From: Candidatus Cellulosilyticum pullistercoris
GTDB lineage: Bacteria > Bacillota > Clostridia > Lachnospirales > Cellulosilyticaceae
Assembly: GCA_018883705.1 (NCBI GenBank)
Contig: JAHLFQ010000139.1
Span: 1 to 10,111, forward strand
Direction of reading: 5' to 3'
DNA: 10,111 bases
Positions 1 to 8,700 of this stretch are shown piece after piece (the first letter of the stretch is position 1; each line of letters opens with the position of its first letter). A program made the translations under genes and the position numbers. The notes below the pieces were generated by a model. That model worked only from the letters and a program-made list of their open reading frames with translations, searched no databases and was not told the DNA's origin.

Positions 1-531
1 CCAGATGATCCAAACCGTTTTAACCAAGCCTTAATGGAGTTAGGTGCACTTATATGCACACCTAAAAGTCCTAAGTGTGATATCTGTCCTGTACAAAATT
101 TATGTGAGGCACATCTAAAGAATGAAGAAGAACAGTATCCAGTTAAAGAGAAGAAGGTAAAAAAAGTAGAGGAAACATACTATGTGCTTATAATAGAGAA
201 AGAGTATCAAATTGGTATGGTAAAAAGACCGGAGGAAGGATTACTTGCAAATCTCTGGGGATTACCTATGGTGTCAGAAGAGATCTGGGAAGAGAATGAA
301 TGGGATCAATTAATCTCTAAAAGACTTGATCCAGTTACACATATATTTACCCATCGTAAATGGAAAATGATACCTATAATGATTAAATGGTCAGATAAAA
401 TAGAGCACTTAATAGTCAAACTCCATCAAAATTCAGATCAAATTATTTATATTCAAGAAGATGACATGAAAGACTTACCTATAGCAACAGCATTTAAAAA
501 AGTCTTAAAAAGTTGTGGGTTATCTAAATAA
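1..531 (+). CDS. mutY: A/G-specific adenine DNA glycosylase MutY, C-terminal part (5' truncated by window edge)
   Basis: The reading frame is open from base 1, so this is the last 176 residues of a protein that is usually about 350-390 residues long; the methionines inside it are not the start. MutY removes adenine mispaired with 8-oxoguanine in base-excision repair. Seen directly: a helix reading NQALMELGA followed by the [4Fe-4S] ligand pattern C19-x6-C26-x2-C29-x5-C35 (numbering from the first codon here), typical of the MutY/endonuclease III family. After a linker comes the MutY-specific Nudix-like C-terminal domain (about residues 56-174), including GLLANLWGLP and a HIFTH motif. Phe116-Thr117-His118 occupies the place of the FSH loop that contacts 8-oxoguanine in characterised MutY. 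The N-terminal catalytic domain lies outside the window. The gene ends in TAA just before a strong terminator, so it is transcriptionally separate from the genes downstream. Confidence 0.94.
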   Translation, partial: PDDPNRFNQALMELGALICTPKSPKCDICPVQNLCEAHLKNEEEQYPVKEKKVKKVEETYYVLIIEKEYQIGMVKRPEEGLLANLWGLPMVSEEIWEENEWDQLISKRLDPVTHIFTHRKWKMIPIMIKWSDKIEHLIVKLHQNSDQIIYIQEDDMKDLPIATAFKKVLKSCGLSK

Positions 532-534
532 GTA

Positions 535-585
535 GAAAATAATTAAGCAGTAGGTAGCTAATACCTACTGCTTAATTATTTTTTT
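535..585 (+). terminator. Rho-independent terminator of mutY
   Basis: A perfect inverted repeat pairs 539-556 with 562-579 (18 base pairs, core GCAGTAGGTA/TACCTACTGC) around the five-base loop GCTAA. It is followed by a run of T residues (579-585). The A residues just before the stem pair with the T run, so the structure could act on both strands. It starts a few bases after the mutY stop codon. Confidence 0.93.
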
Positions 586-616
586 AATAAAACATATTAA
601 TATATCACATAAAGCA

Positions 617-644
617 TAAGAAATTCAAGTGAAAATGTCGATAA
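617..644 (+). promoter_or_regulatory. possible sigma-D (FliA-type) promoter for the two surface-protein genes
   Basis: TAAG at 617-620, sixteen bases, then GTCGATAA at 637-644 resembles the motility sigma factor consensus (TAAA, about 15 bases, GCCGATAA). It would start transcription near 650, leaving a leader of about 95 bases before the first large gene. The upstream box has one mismatch and the downstream box one. I saw no convincing sigma-A pair in the 586-744 interval. The rest of that interval shows no gene and no riboswitch I recognise. This is motif matching by eye only. Confidence 0.3.
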
Positions 645-727
645 AATAATAAGGAAAGCTATATCTAAATATAAGGGGCATCGATACCAAGTAATTATTA
701 ACTAAAATGAATGATATATAGGGTAAT

Positions 728-737
728 AAGGAAGGGG
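728..737 (+). promoter_or_regulatory. ribosome binding site of the 1655-residue surface protein
   Basis: AAGGAAGGGG lies seven bases before the ATG at 745. It is purine-rich and well spaced, and it supports this ATG, which is followed at once by a signal-peptide sequence. Confidence 0.75.
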
Positions 738-744
738 AATTTAG

Positions 745-3700
745 ATGAAGAAAATAGTAGCACATATTCTTGTAGTAATAATGATATTTTGTAGTATAGG
801 GGATTTATCCATTGTTAGAGGATCGGATTCAGGCTTTACAATATCAGATACGGAACTATTTGTAACAGATACTGCAAGTAGTTTTAATCACAAGCTGATT
901 GAGTATTCTCAAGGTACAGGAGAATATGTTTTTGACTATTTTATAGAGGATTCTGGACAAAATGATGGTATGGGTAATTATATTAACAAGGAACCATGGA
1001 AGATTATGTTAGAGTTTAACAATAAGAGTGATGATATTACAGATGTAAAAATCTCGGCTAAGAATAGTAATGGTAGTAAACAAAATAAAACATTTCTCGT
1101 AAGACAATTAGTGGATGGAAAATGGGGAGATCAGGTGGAATACAGTGAAACCACCATGCCTGTAGATGCAGCAAAGGAGAAAATGGGAGTTGTAGAAGTC
1201 GCAGGAGATGGGAATGTTAAGTTTAATAAGGAATTAAATAGTAATAAAAAGAGTGACAGTTTAGGCTTTAATGACACACAAATGTATATTGAATTAAGTG
1301 ATGTAAAAGTACTTGATTCAGATGGAAAAATAGAGAATCTAGTTATTAAGGTAAAAAAAGATGGAGAAAAAATATTATTTTCTACTAATGGTATAAAGAA
1401 GGGGCTTGTAACCTGCTTTAGATTAAAAGTTGGTTCAGGGCAGCAAAATCCCAAATATGTATTTCCTGGTGTTGATGGATTAAGTATTGAACCACAACAT
1501 TTTGTTGGAGACGGGAATGGTGGTGTACGATCAGTAGAGATATTACCAGACGCAACTAATTCAAAGAAAAATCCAGGTGAAAGACCAGGTCTATTAGTTA
1601 GTTATAATAAAATCAAACAAATAAAAATTAATGCAGATGAAACGTTTTCCTTTGAAGAGGACATAGATACATATGCTACTATATTAAGATTAGATAATGG
1701 TAATATGATTTTAGACTATAGTTCTGATAAAACAGAGGTTAGATATAGTGGCAAACAATCAGGTGAAGGGGGAACAGCCAGTAATGCACTTGAAACAGTA
1801 AATCATCAGATAAGGATTAAATTAGCCAGTGATGAAGTAGCTGAGCTTCTAAAAAGTGAAGGAGTGACTAATGTAAAGGATATAATAATACCATGGGATG
1901 GGCTAAATTATAGTCAGCTATTGCAAGATGTTGAAATTGCCACTACGTTGCAGAGTGAGGGGAAGACTTTTACAGAGAAGAATGAAAATATTTCAAAGTA
2001 TACTTATTTAAAATATGAATTAGGACAAACAGTTGATAAGAAAGTATACATTAGCTTAACACCATATAAAACAACAGATAATGTAGAGTATTATATATTT
2101 GTTGATGAAAAGAATAAGCTAGCTAAAGATAATCTTGATTTTGATAAAAACAGTACGGTTACAGGTAAATCTAAATATCAGAAAAAAGTTACTGCAGATG
2201 GTAATGAAGATGAAATGAAAATCGAGATAGCTTCACAAGATAAAAAGTATGTACGTATTGTAGCTGTTGTAGATAAAGTTAAAAAGTGTTATTCACAGAT
2301 TATGGAGATTGATACAAGTAAGTTAATCCCAGAACCAGAAATTCCTGTTGATTTAAAAGTATCTAATATTGTAGTTACTCCAGCAAAAGATGACAATACT
2401 AAGAATATACCTAGTTCAGTTAAAGTTGATTTGAAGTGGAATGCGCCTAGCAATTTAATAGAATCCTATTTAGAAAATGGTGAGCTGTATTATGAATTAA
2501 TTTTAAGAGATGCTCAAGACAGTGAAGATGAAAAGATTGTACCAGGTACATCTTCAAAAGCAGCTTATTCAAAGATATATAAAGTTTCAGGTGATGGACA
2601 AAAGCTAGAAACAATTGGAACAAAGGATATAGGAGGAACTAATCAAAATGGCGTATTTACCGTTAAGGATGTTTATTTAAAGAGAGAAAGCTCAGTAAAG
2701 AATTGGGAGCAGCTTGTTACAGATAATGATAGTAGTATTGCACAAGCAAATGCTGAAAAGCATTGGAAAGCCCCATATGGTGATTTTTACTCAAATGTAA
2801 AAGAAGTTTCTACTTTAGAAGATAAAGAAACAGGTAAAGTATATTATCTTTCATTAAGAGCTGTTTATGTCCCTGAATCAGGGGATAAGTTGCTTGCAAG
2901 CTTAGAATCTTCACTTGTACCTCTTCCTATTGATTTTACTACAACGATTATTCCCGTTGTGAATTCATTAGAATATGATAAGACAACAGAAATGTTTAAT
3001 GAAAAAGGTAATGTAATAGGAGAAATTGGATTTGACCATGTAGATATTAGCCAGTATTATTCAGTAATGCTTGAGCCTGTAGGTTTAAGTTTAGGTAAGG
3101 GAACAGATAAAAAATATAGCGGGAAATATGAATTTTATCTTTATAAAAAAGGGACAATATTTAACGAAAATAACGCAACAGAAGTCTTAGTAGAAAAGGA
3201 AAAAATAGACTTAGCAAGCTACAGTGAACAACTTGAAAAGGGTATTATAAGGTGGGACTATAGCATAGATGAGCTGTTAGGAAAAGAAGATAAAAATGAT
3301 TTTGATGAAAGAATAAAATTTGATAATCTTATGCCAAACCAGACTTACATGATTAAAGTAAGAGTAAAACTTGAGCCGGTTGATACTGATGGACAACTTC
3401 AAGCAGAACGTGTTTCAGAGTTTTCGAAAGAATTTTCATTTACGACAACTACCCACGCGAATTCACCAGGAACTGATGAGAGAAAACCACCTACATCTGG
3501 GGAAATACGAGTAGAACTAGTAGAAGGTAGCAATAGTGCAGTAAAAGTTATATGGGATAAGGCTAATTTTGTGAAAGACGATGATATGGAAGTCTACTAT
3601 GAATTGATAAGAAGTACCAAAGACATACGACAAGAATTAACCAAAGAGCAATTAGAAGATAAAGTAGAAAAAATTGTAAGTGGTCAAAATAGAACAGTTG

Positions 3701-5712
3701 GTTTTGCTACTATTGATGTTAACGGCACTTTAAATCAGAACTCTAAATACATGATATATGAAGACGGAAAATGGGCTGAAGTAACACCAACTCAAGTAGT
3801 ACCTACCTATACATATGACAAAATTGTTTCTCAAGATGAAGTAGAAGAGTATTCATTTGTAGATGATAAACTAGCTCCTAATAATGTTTATTATTATTAT
3901 GTACGAACAGTGTGTGTAATCAAAGATGGGATAGAATATTCTACAATAGATGGCTATTATAAAGTTAAGTCAGATTGGATTTCAGCTAATATTACTACAG
4001 AGACAATTAATTCACCAAGAAATTTAAAGGTAGAAAGAGATACTAAATACAATGATGACACAAAGCATAATATTGCAATTAGCTTTGAAGCTGAAGTACC
4101 TATTGCTGCCAATATTCCTAATGATTTTGATTTTGAAATTGCCATTAAGTCTGATAATAATGAGGATTATAAAATAGTCAGTTCTAAGAGGGGACCACTG
4201 GAAAAAGAGGAGACAGATTTAGCTGGATGGACTAGATTTGTATATAAGATAACAGATCTTGAATCTAATACAAGATATAGCATTAAGGTAAGAGTAGTTG
4301 ATAAAACTACAAAGATTGAGTCCTTTTATTCAGAGATTGTAATAACTAGAACAGATTATGATGAAGAAGATGAAACAGATAAAGAGAACTACGAAGAATA
4401 CATAAAGAAACTAGAGGCAGAAATTAATAAGATTAAATCTAGGCCTTATTGGAAACTAGATGATACAGGAACATATAAGTATCGTACAGACTATATAAAA
4501 GCAAATTTAGCACATGGAAGTAGTTATACTTTAGTTAATGAGCATAAGGATGATGATATACAGTATTATTTACCAGCAGAGGTTATCAGGTATGCAAATG
4601 AAAATAATACTATGATTGAAATGGAATTAGAAAGTGTAAAAATAGTAGTTAGAGCTAATACATTATTAGATGACCAAAAAGATATTAAAGAAGCACTTGA
4701 AGCCATTCAAGATGGAGCTATTCAAGATTATTATGTAGTTATTAAGAGTGTGCAAAGAGCAGTAGATCTTAAAATTAATGGTGAAAAGAATATATCCCCT
4801 AAAGTGCAATTTGAGATGTCACTTGTCTATATGAGACAAAAAGATAAAGAAATAGAGAGCAGCATAGTAAAGGTACTAGATAGTATTGTAGAAGATGAAA
4901 AAAGTAATTTTAGCAAGAAATTAAAACATAAGCTAGAAGATGGGAAGCTAGATATAGGCTATCTTGATGATTTGTTACAAGATTCAATTGATGAAATAGA
5001 AAGTGAATTGAGTAAGCAGGCAAGTAGAATAATTAATAAAGGGTATAAAAAAACGCAGGCTATTAGTTCAATTAATAAATCAATTTTAATTTCTTTTCAA
5101 ACAGAGGATGTCATGGGGAATGCCTATTATGATAAAAATGGCTGGGTTAAAGTATCATGCCTATCAAGTGGAAAGGAAGTTATGCTGGAAATTGGAGCAT
5201 GGGGATGGTATATCATTACAGGCATGCAGGATTTATTAGAAACAGTACCAACTTTAGCGCCCTATCAAGCATTTATTAGTAAGTATGGATTAACTGATAT
5301 ATTTAAAATTGATGCTTATATGGTTAAAACTGCTACTACTAAACAACAGATGTATGGTGCATTAGCAAAGGTTTTAGGTGCACCGAGTAATGCAGATTAT
5401 TATATATATCTGAAAAATAAGGGGATTAAGGGATTGACTAAGATTAATATGTCAGAAGGTATCAGGCAAGATGAGGCAATTTATTTGGTAATGCAGGGGT
5501 ATGAACAATTACACCGTCGAAGCATTCAAGCTATAAATATCTCTAATAAGCAAAGCGTACAGAATATAGGTGCATTCCAAAGTATTTATAGAGATTATGT
5601 ATATGGCGGTGTTGCACTAAAGATTGTTGTACCAGAGAACAACAAAGTATATCCAAGCAGACAGATTACTGTAGAAACAACAATAAAGATGTTGTATGGC
5701 ATTCAAAAATAG
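745..5712 (+). CDS. large secreted cell-surface protein with fibronectin-III-like array and degenerate SLH-like C-terminus
   Basis: Exported protein of 1655 residues. Residues 1-26 are a signal peptide (MKK, then a hydrophobic stretch from I8 to I18; cleavage after about G26 is plausible). Residues about 30-530 are beta-rich and match no family I know. About 533-735, 736-904, 914-1088 and 1089-1205 look like four divergent fibronectin-III-like domains, each with an F-strand motif such as MPNQTYMIKVR (863), APNNVYYYYVR (1044) or ESNTRYSIKVR (1173). Residues 1207-1233 are a charged, probably helical linker. About 1234-1330 carries the motif LPAEVI (P1277) ending in RANTL (1303-1307). About 1379-1447 is a predicted helical insertion. 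Residues 1502-1655 read as three degenerate SLH repeats, with ITRAE-like positions at TTKQQM, IRQDEA (I1573) and ITVETT (I1641). There is no LPXTG, no C-terminal membrane segment and no visible catalytic motif. The stop is 12 bases before the next gene, which has the same design, so a two-gene operon is likely. Inferred role: wall-anchored structural or adhesive surface protein; the substrate is unknown. Confidence 0.78.
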   Translation: MKKIVAHILVVIMIFCSIGDLSIVRGSDSGFTISDTELFVTDTASSFNHKLIEYSQGTGEYVFDYFIEDSGQNDGMGNYINKEPWKIMLEFNNKSDDITDVKISAKNSNGSKQNKTFLVRQLVDGKWGDQVEYSETTMPVDAAKEKMGVVEVAGDGNVKFNKELNSNKKSDSLGFNDTQMYIELSDVKVLDSDGKIENLVIKVKKDGEKILFSTNGIKKGLVTCFRLKVGSGQQNPKYVFPGVDGLSIEPQHFVGDGNGGVRSVEILPDATNSKKNPGERPGLLVSYNKIKQIKINADETFSFEEDIDTYATILRLDNGNMILDYSSDKTEVRYSGKQSGEGGTASNALETVNHQIRIKLASDEVAELLKSEGVTNVKDIIIPWDGLNYSQLLQDVEIATTLQSEGKTFTEKNENISKYTYLKYELGQTVDKKVYISLTPYKTTDNVEYYIFVDEKNKLAKDNLDFDKNSTVTGKSKYQKKVTADGNEDEMKIEIASQDKKYVRIVAVVDKVKKCYSQIMEIDTSKLIPEPEIPVDLKVSNIVVTPAKDDNTKNIPSSVKVDLKWNAPSNLIESYLENGELYYELILRDAQDSEDEKIVPGTSSKAAYSKIYKVSGDGQKLETIGTKDIGGTNQNGVFTVKDVYLKRESSVKNWEQLVTDNDSSIAQANAEKHWKAPYGDFYSNVKEVSTLEDKETGKVYYLSLRAVYVPESGDKLLASLESSLVPLPIDFTTTIIPVVNSLEYDKTTEMFNEKGNVIGEIGFDHVDISQYYSVMLEPVGLSLGKGTDKKYSGKYEFYLYKKGTIFNENNATEVLVEKEKIDLASYSEQLEKGIIRWDYSIDELLGKEDKNDFDERIKFDNLMPNQTYMIKVRVKLEPVDTDGQLQAERVSEFSKEFSFTTTTHANSPGTDERKPPTSGEIRVELVEGSNSAVKVIWDKANFVKDDDMEVYYELIRSTKDIRQELTKEQLEDKVEKIVSGQNRTVGFATIDVNGTLNQNSKYMIYEDGKWAEVTPTQVVPTYTYDKIVSQDEVEEYSFVDDKLAPNNVYYYYVRTVCVIKDGIEYSTIDGYYKVKSDWISANITTETINSPRNLKVERDTKYNDDTKHNIAISFEAEVPIAANIPNDFDFEIAIKSDNNEDYKIVSSKRGPLEKEETDLAGWTRFVYKITDLESNTRYSIKVRVVDKTTKIESFYSEIVITRTDYDEEDETDKENYEEYIKKLEAEINKIKSRPYWKLDDTGTYKYRTDYIKANLAHGSSYTLVNEHKDDDIQYYLPAEVIRYANENNTMIEMELESVKIVVRANTLLDDQKDIKEALEAIQDGAIQDYYVVIKSVQRAVDLKINGEKNISPKVQFEMSLVYMRQKDKEIESSIVKVLDSIVEDEKSNFSKKLKHKLEDGKLDIGYLDDLLQDSIDEIESELSKQASRIINKGYKKTQAISSINKSILISFQTEDVMGNAYYDKNGWVKVSCLSSGKEVMLEIGAWGWYIITGMQDLLETVPTLAPYQAFISKYGLTDIFKIDAYMVKTATTKQQMYGALAKVLGAPSNADYYIYLKNKGIKGLTKINMSEGIRQDEAIYLVMQGYEQLHRRSIQAINISNKQSVQNIGAFQSIYRDYVYGGVALKIVVPENNKVYPSRQITVETTIKMLYGIQK
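5248..5709 (+). other. three degenerate SLH-like repeats at the C-terminus of the first surface protein
   Basis: Protein residues 1502-1655. Three units share the SLH order: a helix with a Gly-hydrophobic turn, a short loop, then a polar start and a hydrophobic helix. Unit 1 runs from PYQAFISKYGL to TTKQQMYGALAKVLG. Unit 2 runs from YYIYLKNKGIKGL to IRQDEAIYLVMQGY. Unit 3 runs from FQSIYRDYVYGG to ITVETTIKMLYG at the very end. The classical ITRAE residues are mostly lost. SLH domains bind pyruvylated secondary wall polymer in Gram-positive S-layers. Assignment is by eye and by comparison with the next gene. Confidence 0.5.
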
Positions 5713-5713
5713 T

Positions 5714-5720
5714 AGGAGGG
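5714..5720 (+). promoter_or_regulatory. ribosome binding site of the 1425-residue surface protein
   Basis: AGGAGGG ends four bases before the ATG at 5725 and begins one base after the stop codon of the preceding gene. This near-consensus site in a 12-base gap supports both the start and cotranscription. Confidence 0.88.
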
Positions 5721-5724
5721 ACAC

Positions 5725-8700
5725 ATGAAAAAATTAAAGAAAAGAATTGCGAGTATACTGGCAGCCACACTACTTCTGGGTTCATGTAATGTATATGCTA
5801 ATACACAAGCACCTCATAAAATCAATAAATCGGCAGAGGTTAGTTATAATATAGTACCAGATGATGCCAGAGTAAAAATCTCTTTTGAAGAAGTAACTAA
5901 CCCTTCACCTCATGATACAGAAGGCTATACTATTAAGTATCAAAATGCCTACGATAAAAAGGTTTATGAATCTATAGATATAAGTGCAGGAAGTAATTCC
6001 ATTACATTAGGTGAGAATGGAACTCTAAAAGAGGAAGGAAGTTTAAAACCAGGACAATTATATAAATACTGGGTACAACCCTATCACATGCATGATATAT
6101 ATAATGATCAAGGCATAAAAGTTGGTGAAGAAAAAGAGTATGCCAATTTAAATGATTGTACGCCAGGCTATTTTGTAACAGAATTTGATACCACAGCAAA
6201 ATTAATAAAGGATGAAGAGGGAAAGCAGCAAATTCAGATTATCACTCAGTATATACCTGGGGCTACATATGAGATTTACTATGAGAAGAGTAAGGTTACA
6301 GACTATAATCAGATTAAAGAAGTATTGCAGACTATTTCGGCAGACTCCTATCATGATGGTAAGGGAAATGTAGTTTATACATTACCTAATCCTGAGATGG
6401 GAACAGAATATTCATTTTATGTAAAGATTGCGGGACTTACTCAAGGAGATGTTTTTAAAGGAAATGTAAATGAAGTAGCAAATATCAAAGTTAATAGTGG
6501 TGGTACAACAGTAGATAATAAACAAACGGTCCCTAAGGTTGCTCATGTAAAAGTTGGGACAGCGGTCAATATTACATCAATAGGTAAAGATTATATTCAG
6601 TTTAGCAGTAAGTTTAGTGAAAGCTTCAAACAAAAAATCAAGTATGTAGAGATTATAAAGTTAGATGCTTCAAATCAACAAACTGTAATTGGAGAGATTA
6701 GTCAGTCTCAATTTCAATATGACAATGATGAAAAATTTTATTATATGAATTTTACATACAATAGGCCAGAGGAAACAACTAACTACTTAGTCGTATTCCA
6801 TTTTGCTGATGAAAAAGTGGGGGATAAAATTCCAGAGGATATCATCACTTATGTACCACCAGGTAAAGTAAGTGAGCCTATGAGACCACAGGTTCCAAGT
6901 GCAGCTAATAAAGAGATTGTTAATCAAATTAATTTGAATGGTTTGGATAGATATGAGGAATATTTTTTAAAAGATGATGCCATTTTAGAGAATAAGAAAC
7001 TTAATACGATTAGTATTAATGATACATTTCATGGTTATAAAAATGGAAATGAGACAGGAATACAGTTCATATGGAGTGGACAAAGAAAACAGGGACAGCA
7101 GGTACAAGACCCTGAGATTACATATGATATTTGGGTGTTTAAGAATGAGATACCAGATAATTATATAGACTATGAACCATTAGAAACAGGAGCTTCAAGG
7201 TCAAATATTTATAGTAGTAGTAAAGCAGTTATTGGATTTAAAGAAAATCTGACTCAATATATAGCAGATTCTGGTATTAAAAGTATGGTACCAAATGCTA
7301 CGTATTATATCGCAGTAAGGTCAAAAAATATTAAAGATAATAATAAGTATTCAGATGCAACGATTGTAGCTATTACCTTAGATAAGGATGGGGAGATTTC
7401 ACAACCTTCTGTTTTGGGAAAACCACCATTAAGAGTACAGGAAGAAAATGTAACGGATAAGGTAATACCTATTGAGTGGCAAAAGCAATGGTATGAACTA
7501 AAAGCTAAAGACATGAGTCAATATGATAATTTGTCTGATCTAGAAAAAGAACTTGCTAAACAATGGAATAGTAGTGCTTATGAAAGTAGCTTATCTCCTA
7601 AGCTTAGGTGGACAGGAAATAGTAAAGACAGAGTGGGACCTTTTAGTGAAAATTTCGTGAGCAAATATACTGAGGATTACTTATCTAGAAAGATAACACT
7701 TGAAGATGATATTAAATATGAAGTTAAGGCTATTTCTTATGATGAAGTCGTGCAAGAAGTCATCAAAATGGGCGAGGTAGGAAAGAAGTACTATACAACA
7801 ACATCTGGAGCTTTAAGAGTAGAAAATTGGATTAATGATTATGAGAATAAATCACAGACAGATTCTGAGTTTAAATTAGGTTGGGAGGAAGTCAATCCAA
7901 CACAAAAAGAAAGTGATAATAGCTGGTGGCAATACAGTGTATCACAGTATACAGACTTAAGTGGTGCAAAGAAGACGTTTGAAGCTAATAAAAGATATAT
8001 CATTATGGTAAGAACTTACAGAGAGGTTGACCAAGGAAATGGTACAGAGAGATTGTATCAGGCATTTCCAAGCTATGTATTAGGTATCACTAAGAATGAT
8101 TTTAAAGAAGAGCTACCAATACCTAATGCACCTATATTAGAAGGGGTGGATAGCACATTTTCTTCGGTTAGTGTTAAATGGGAGTATAACTATGATTTTG
8201 AATATGAGCTAAGATATAGTAGAGTGGAAGACCCAGAGCAAGCAGAAGTATGGCCTTTTGAATTTTCTAAAATTGAAGGAGAAAAAGGCTATGTGAAAAA
8301 TGGAGATGATTTGGTAGTAACGATTACTGGATTATTACCAGATGAAGAATACTATGTATGGGTTAGAGCTATTCAGAAGAATAGTTCACCGCAACTTGAA
8401 TCGGCTTGGAGTAATGGTGTGATATTGAAAACAAAAGGACTAGAAGCACCAGATGTACCATATGGGTTAGGACTTGCATCAAAGCAGAGTTTGCTTGAAA
8501 TAGGAAAAGAGATTAATCCTCTAAGTTCAAACTATATGATTCTTGAATGGATGAGAATTGATGCAGATATACAAAATAAAAACGAAAATATAGTTTATAA
8601 CTATCAAGTTGAGCTATCAGATAATGAAGAATTTACAGACTCAATTATAGCTGTTACAGGTGAGCAGAATATAAGTAATAATGCTAATCCAGATGAAGAA

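Noticed and set aside
660..686. ATCGAT palindrome at 680-685 as an operator
   Set aside because: A six-base palindrome is expected often by chance and no longer symmetrical extension surrounds it.
586..744. Riboswitch or small RNA in the leader of the surface-protein operon
   Set aside because: No stable GC-containing helices and no recognisable conserved core (for example of cyclic di-GMP riboswitches) could be found; only short AT-rich pairings are present.
1131..1454. Open frame of 107 codons on the minus strand inside the first large gene
   Set aside because: It lies wholly within a well-supported + strand gene, has no ribosome binding site I can see, and its composition (Phe/Ser/Leu/Pro-rich) is that of the antisense of AT-rich coding sequence. 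The same reasoning excludes minus-strand frames at 3957-4145, 6002-6199, 7305-7514 and 9754-9990.
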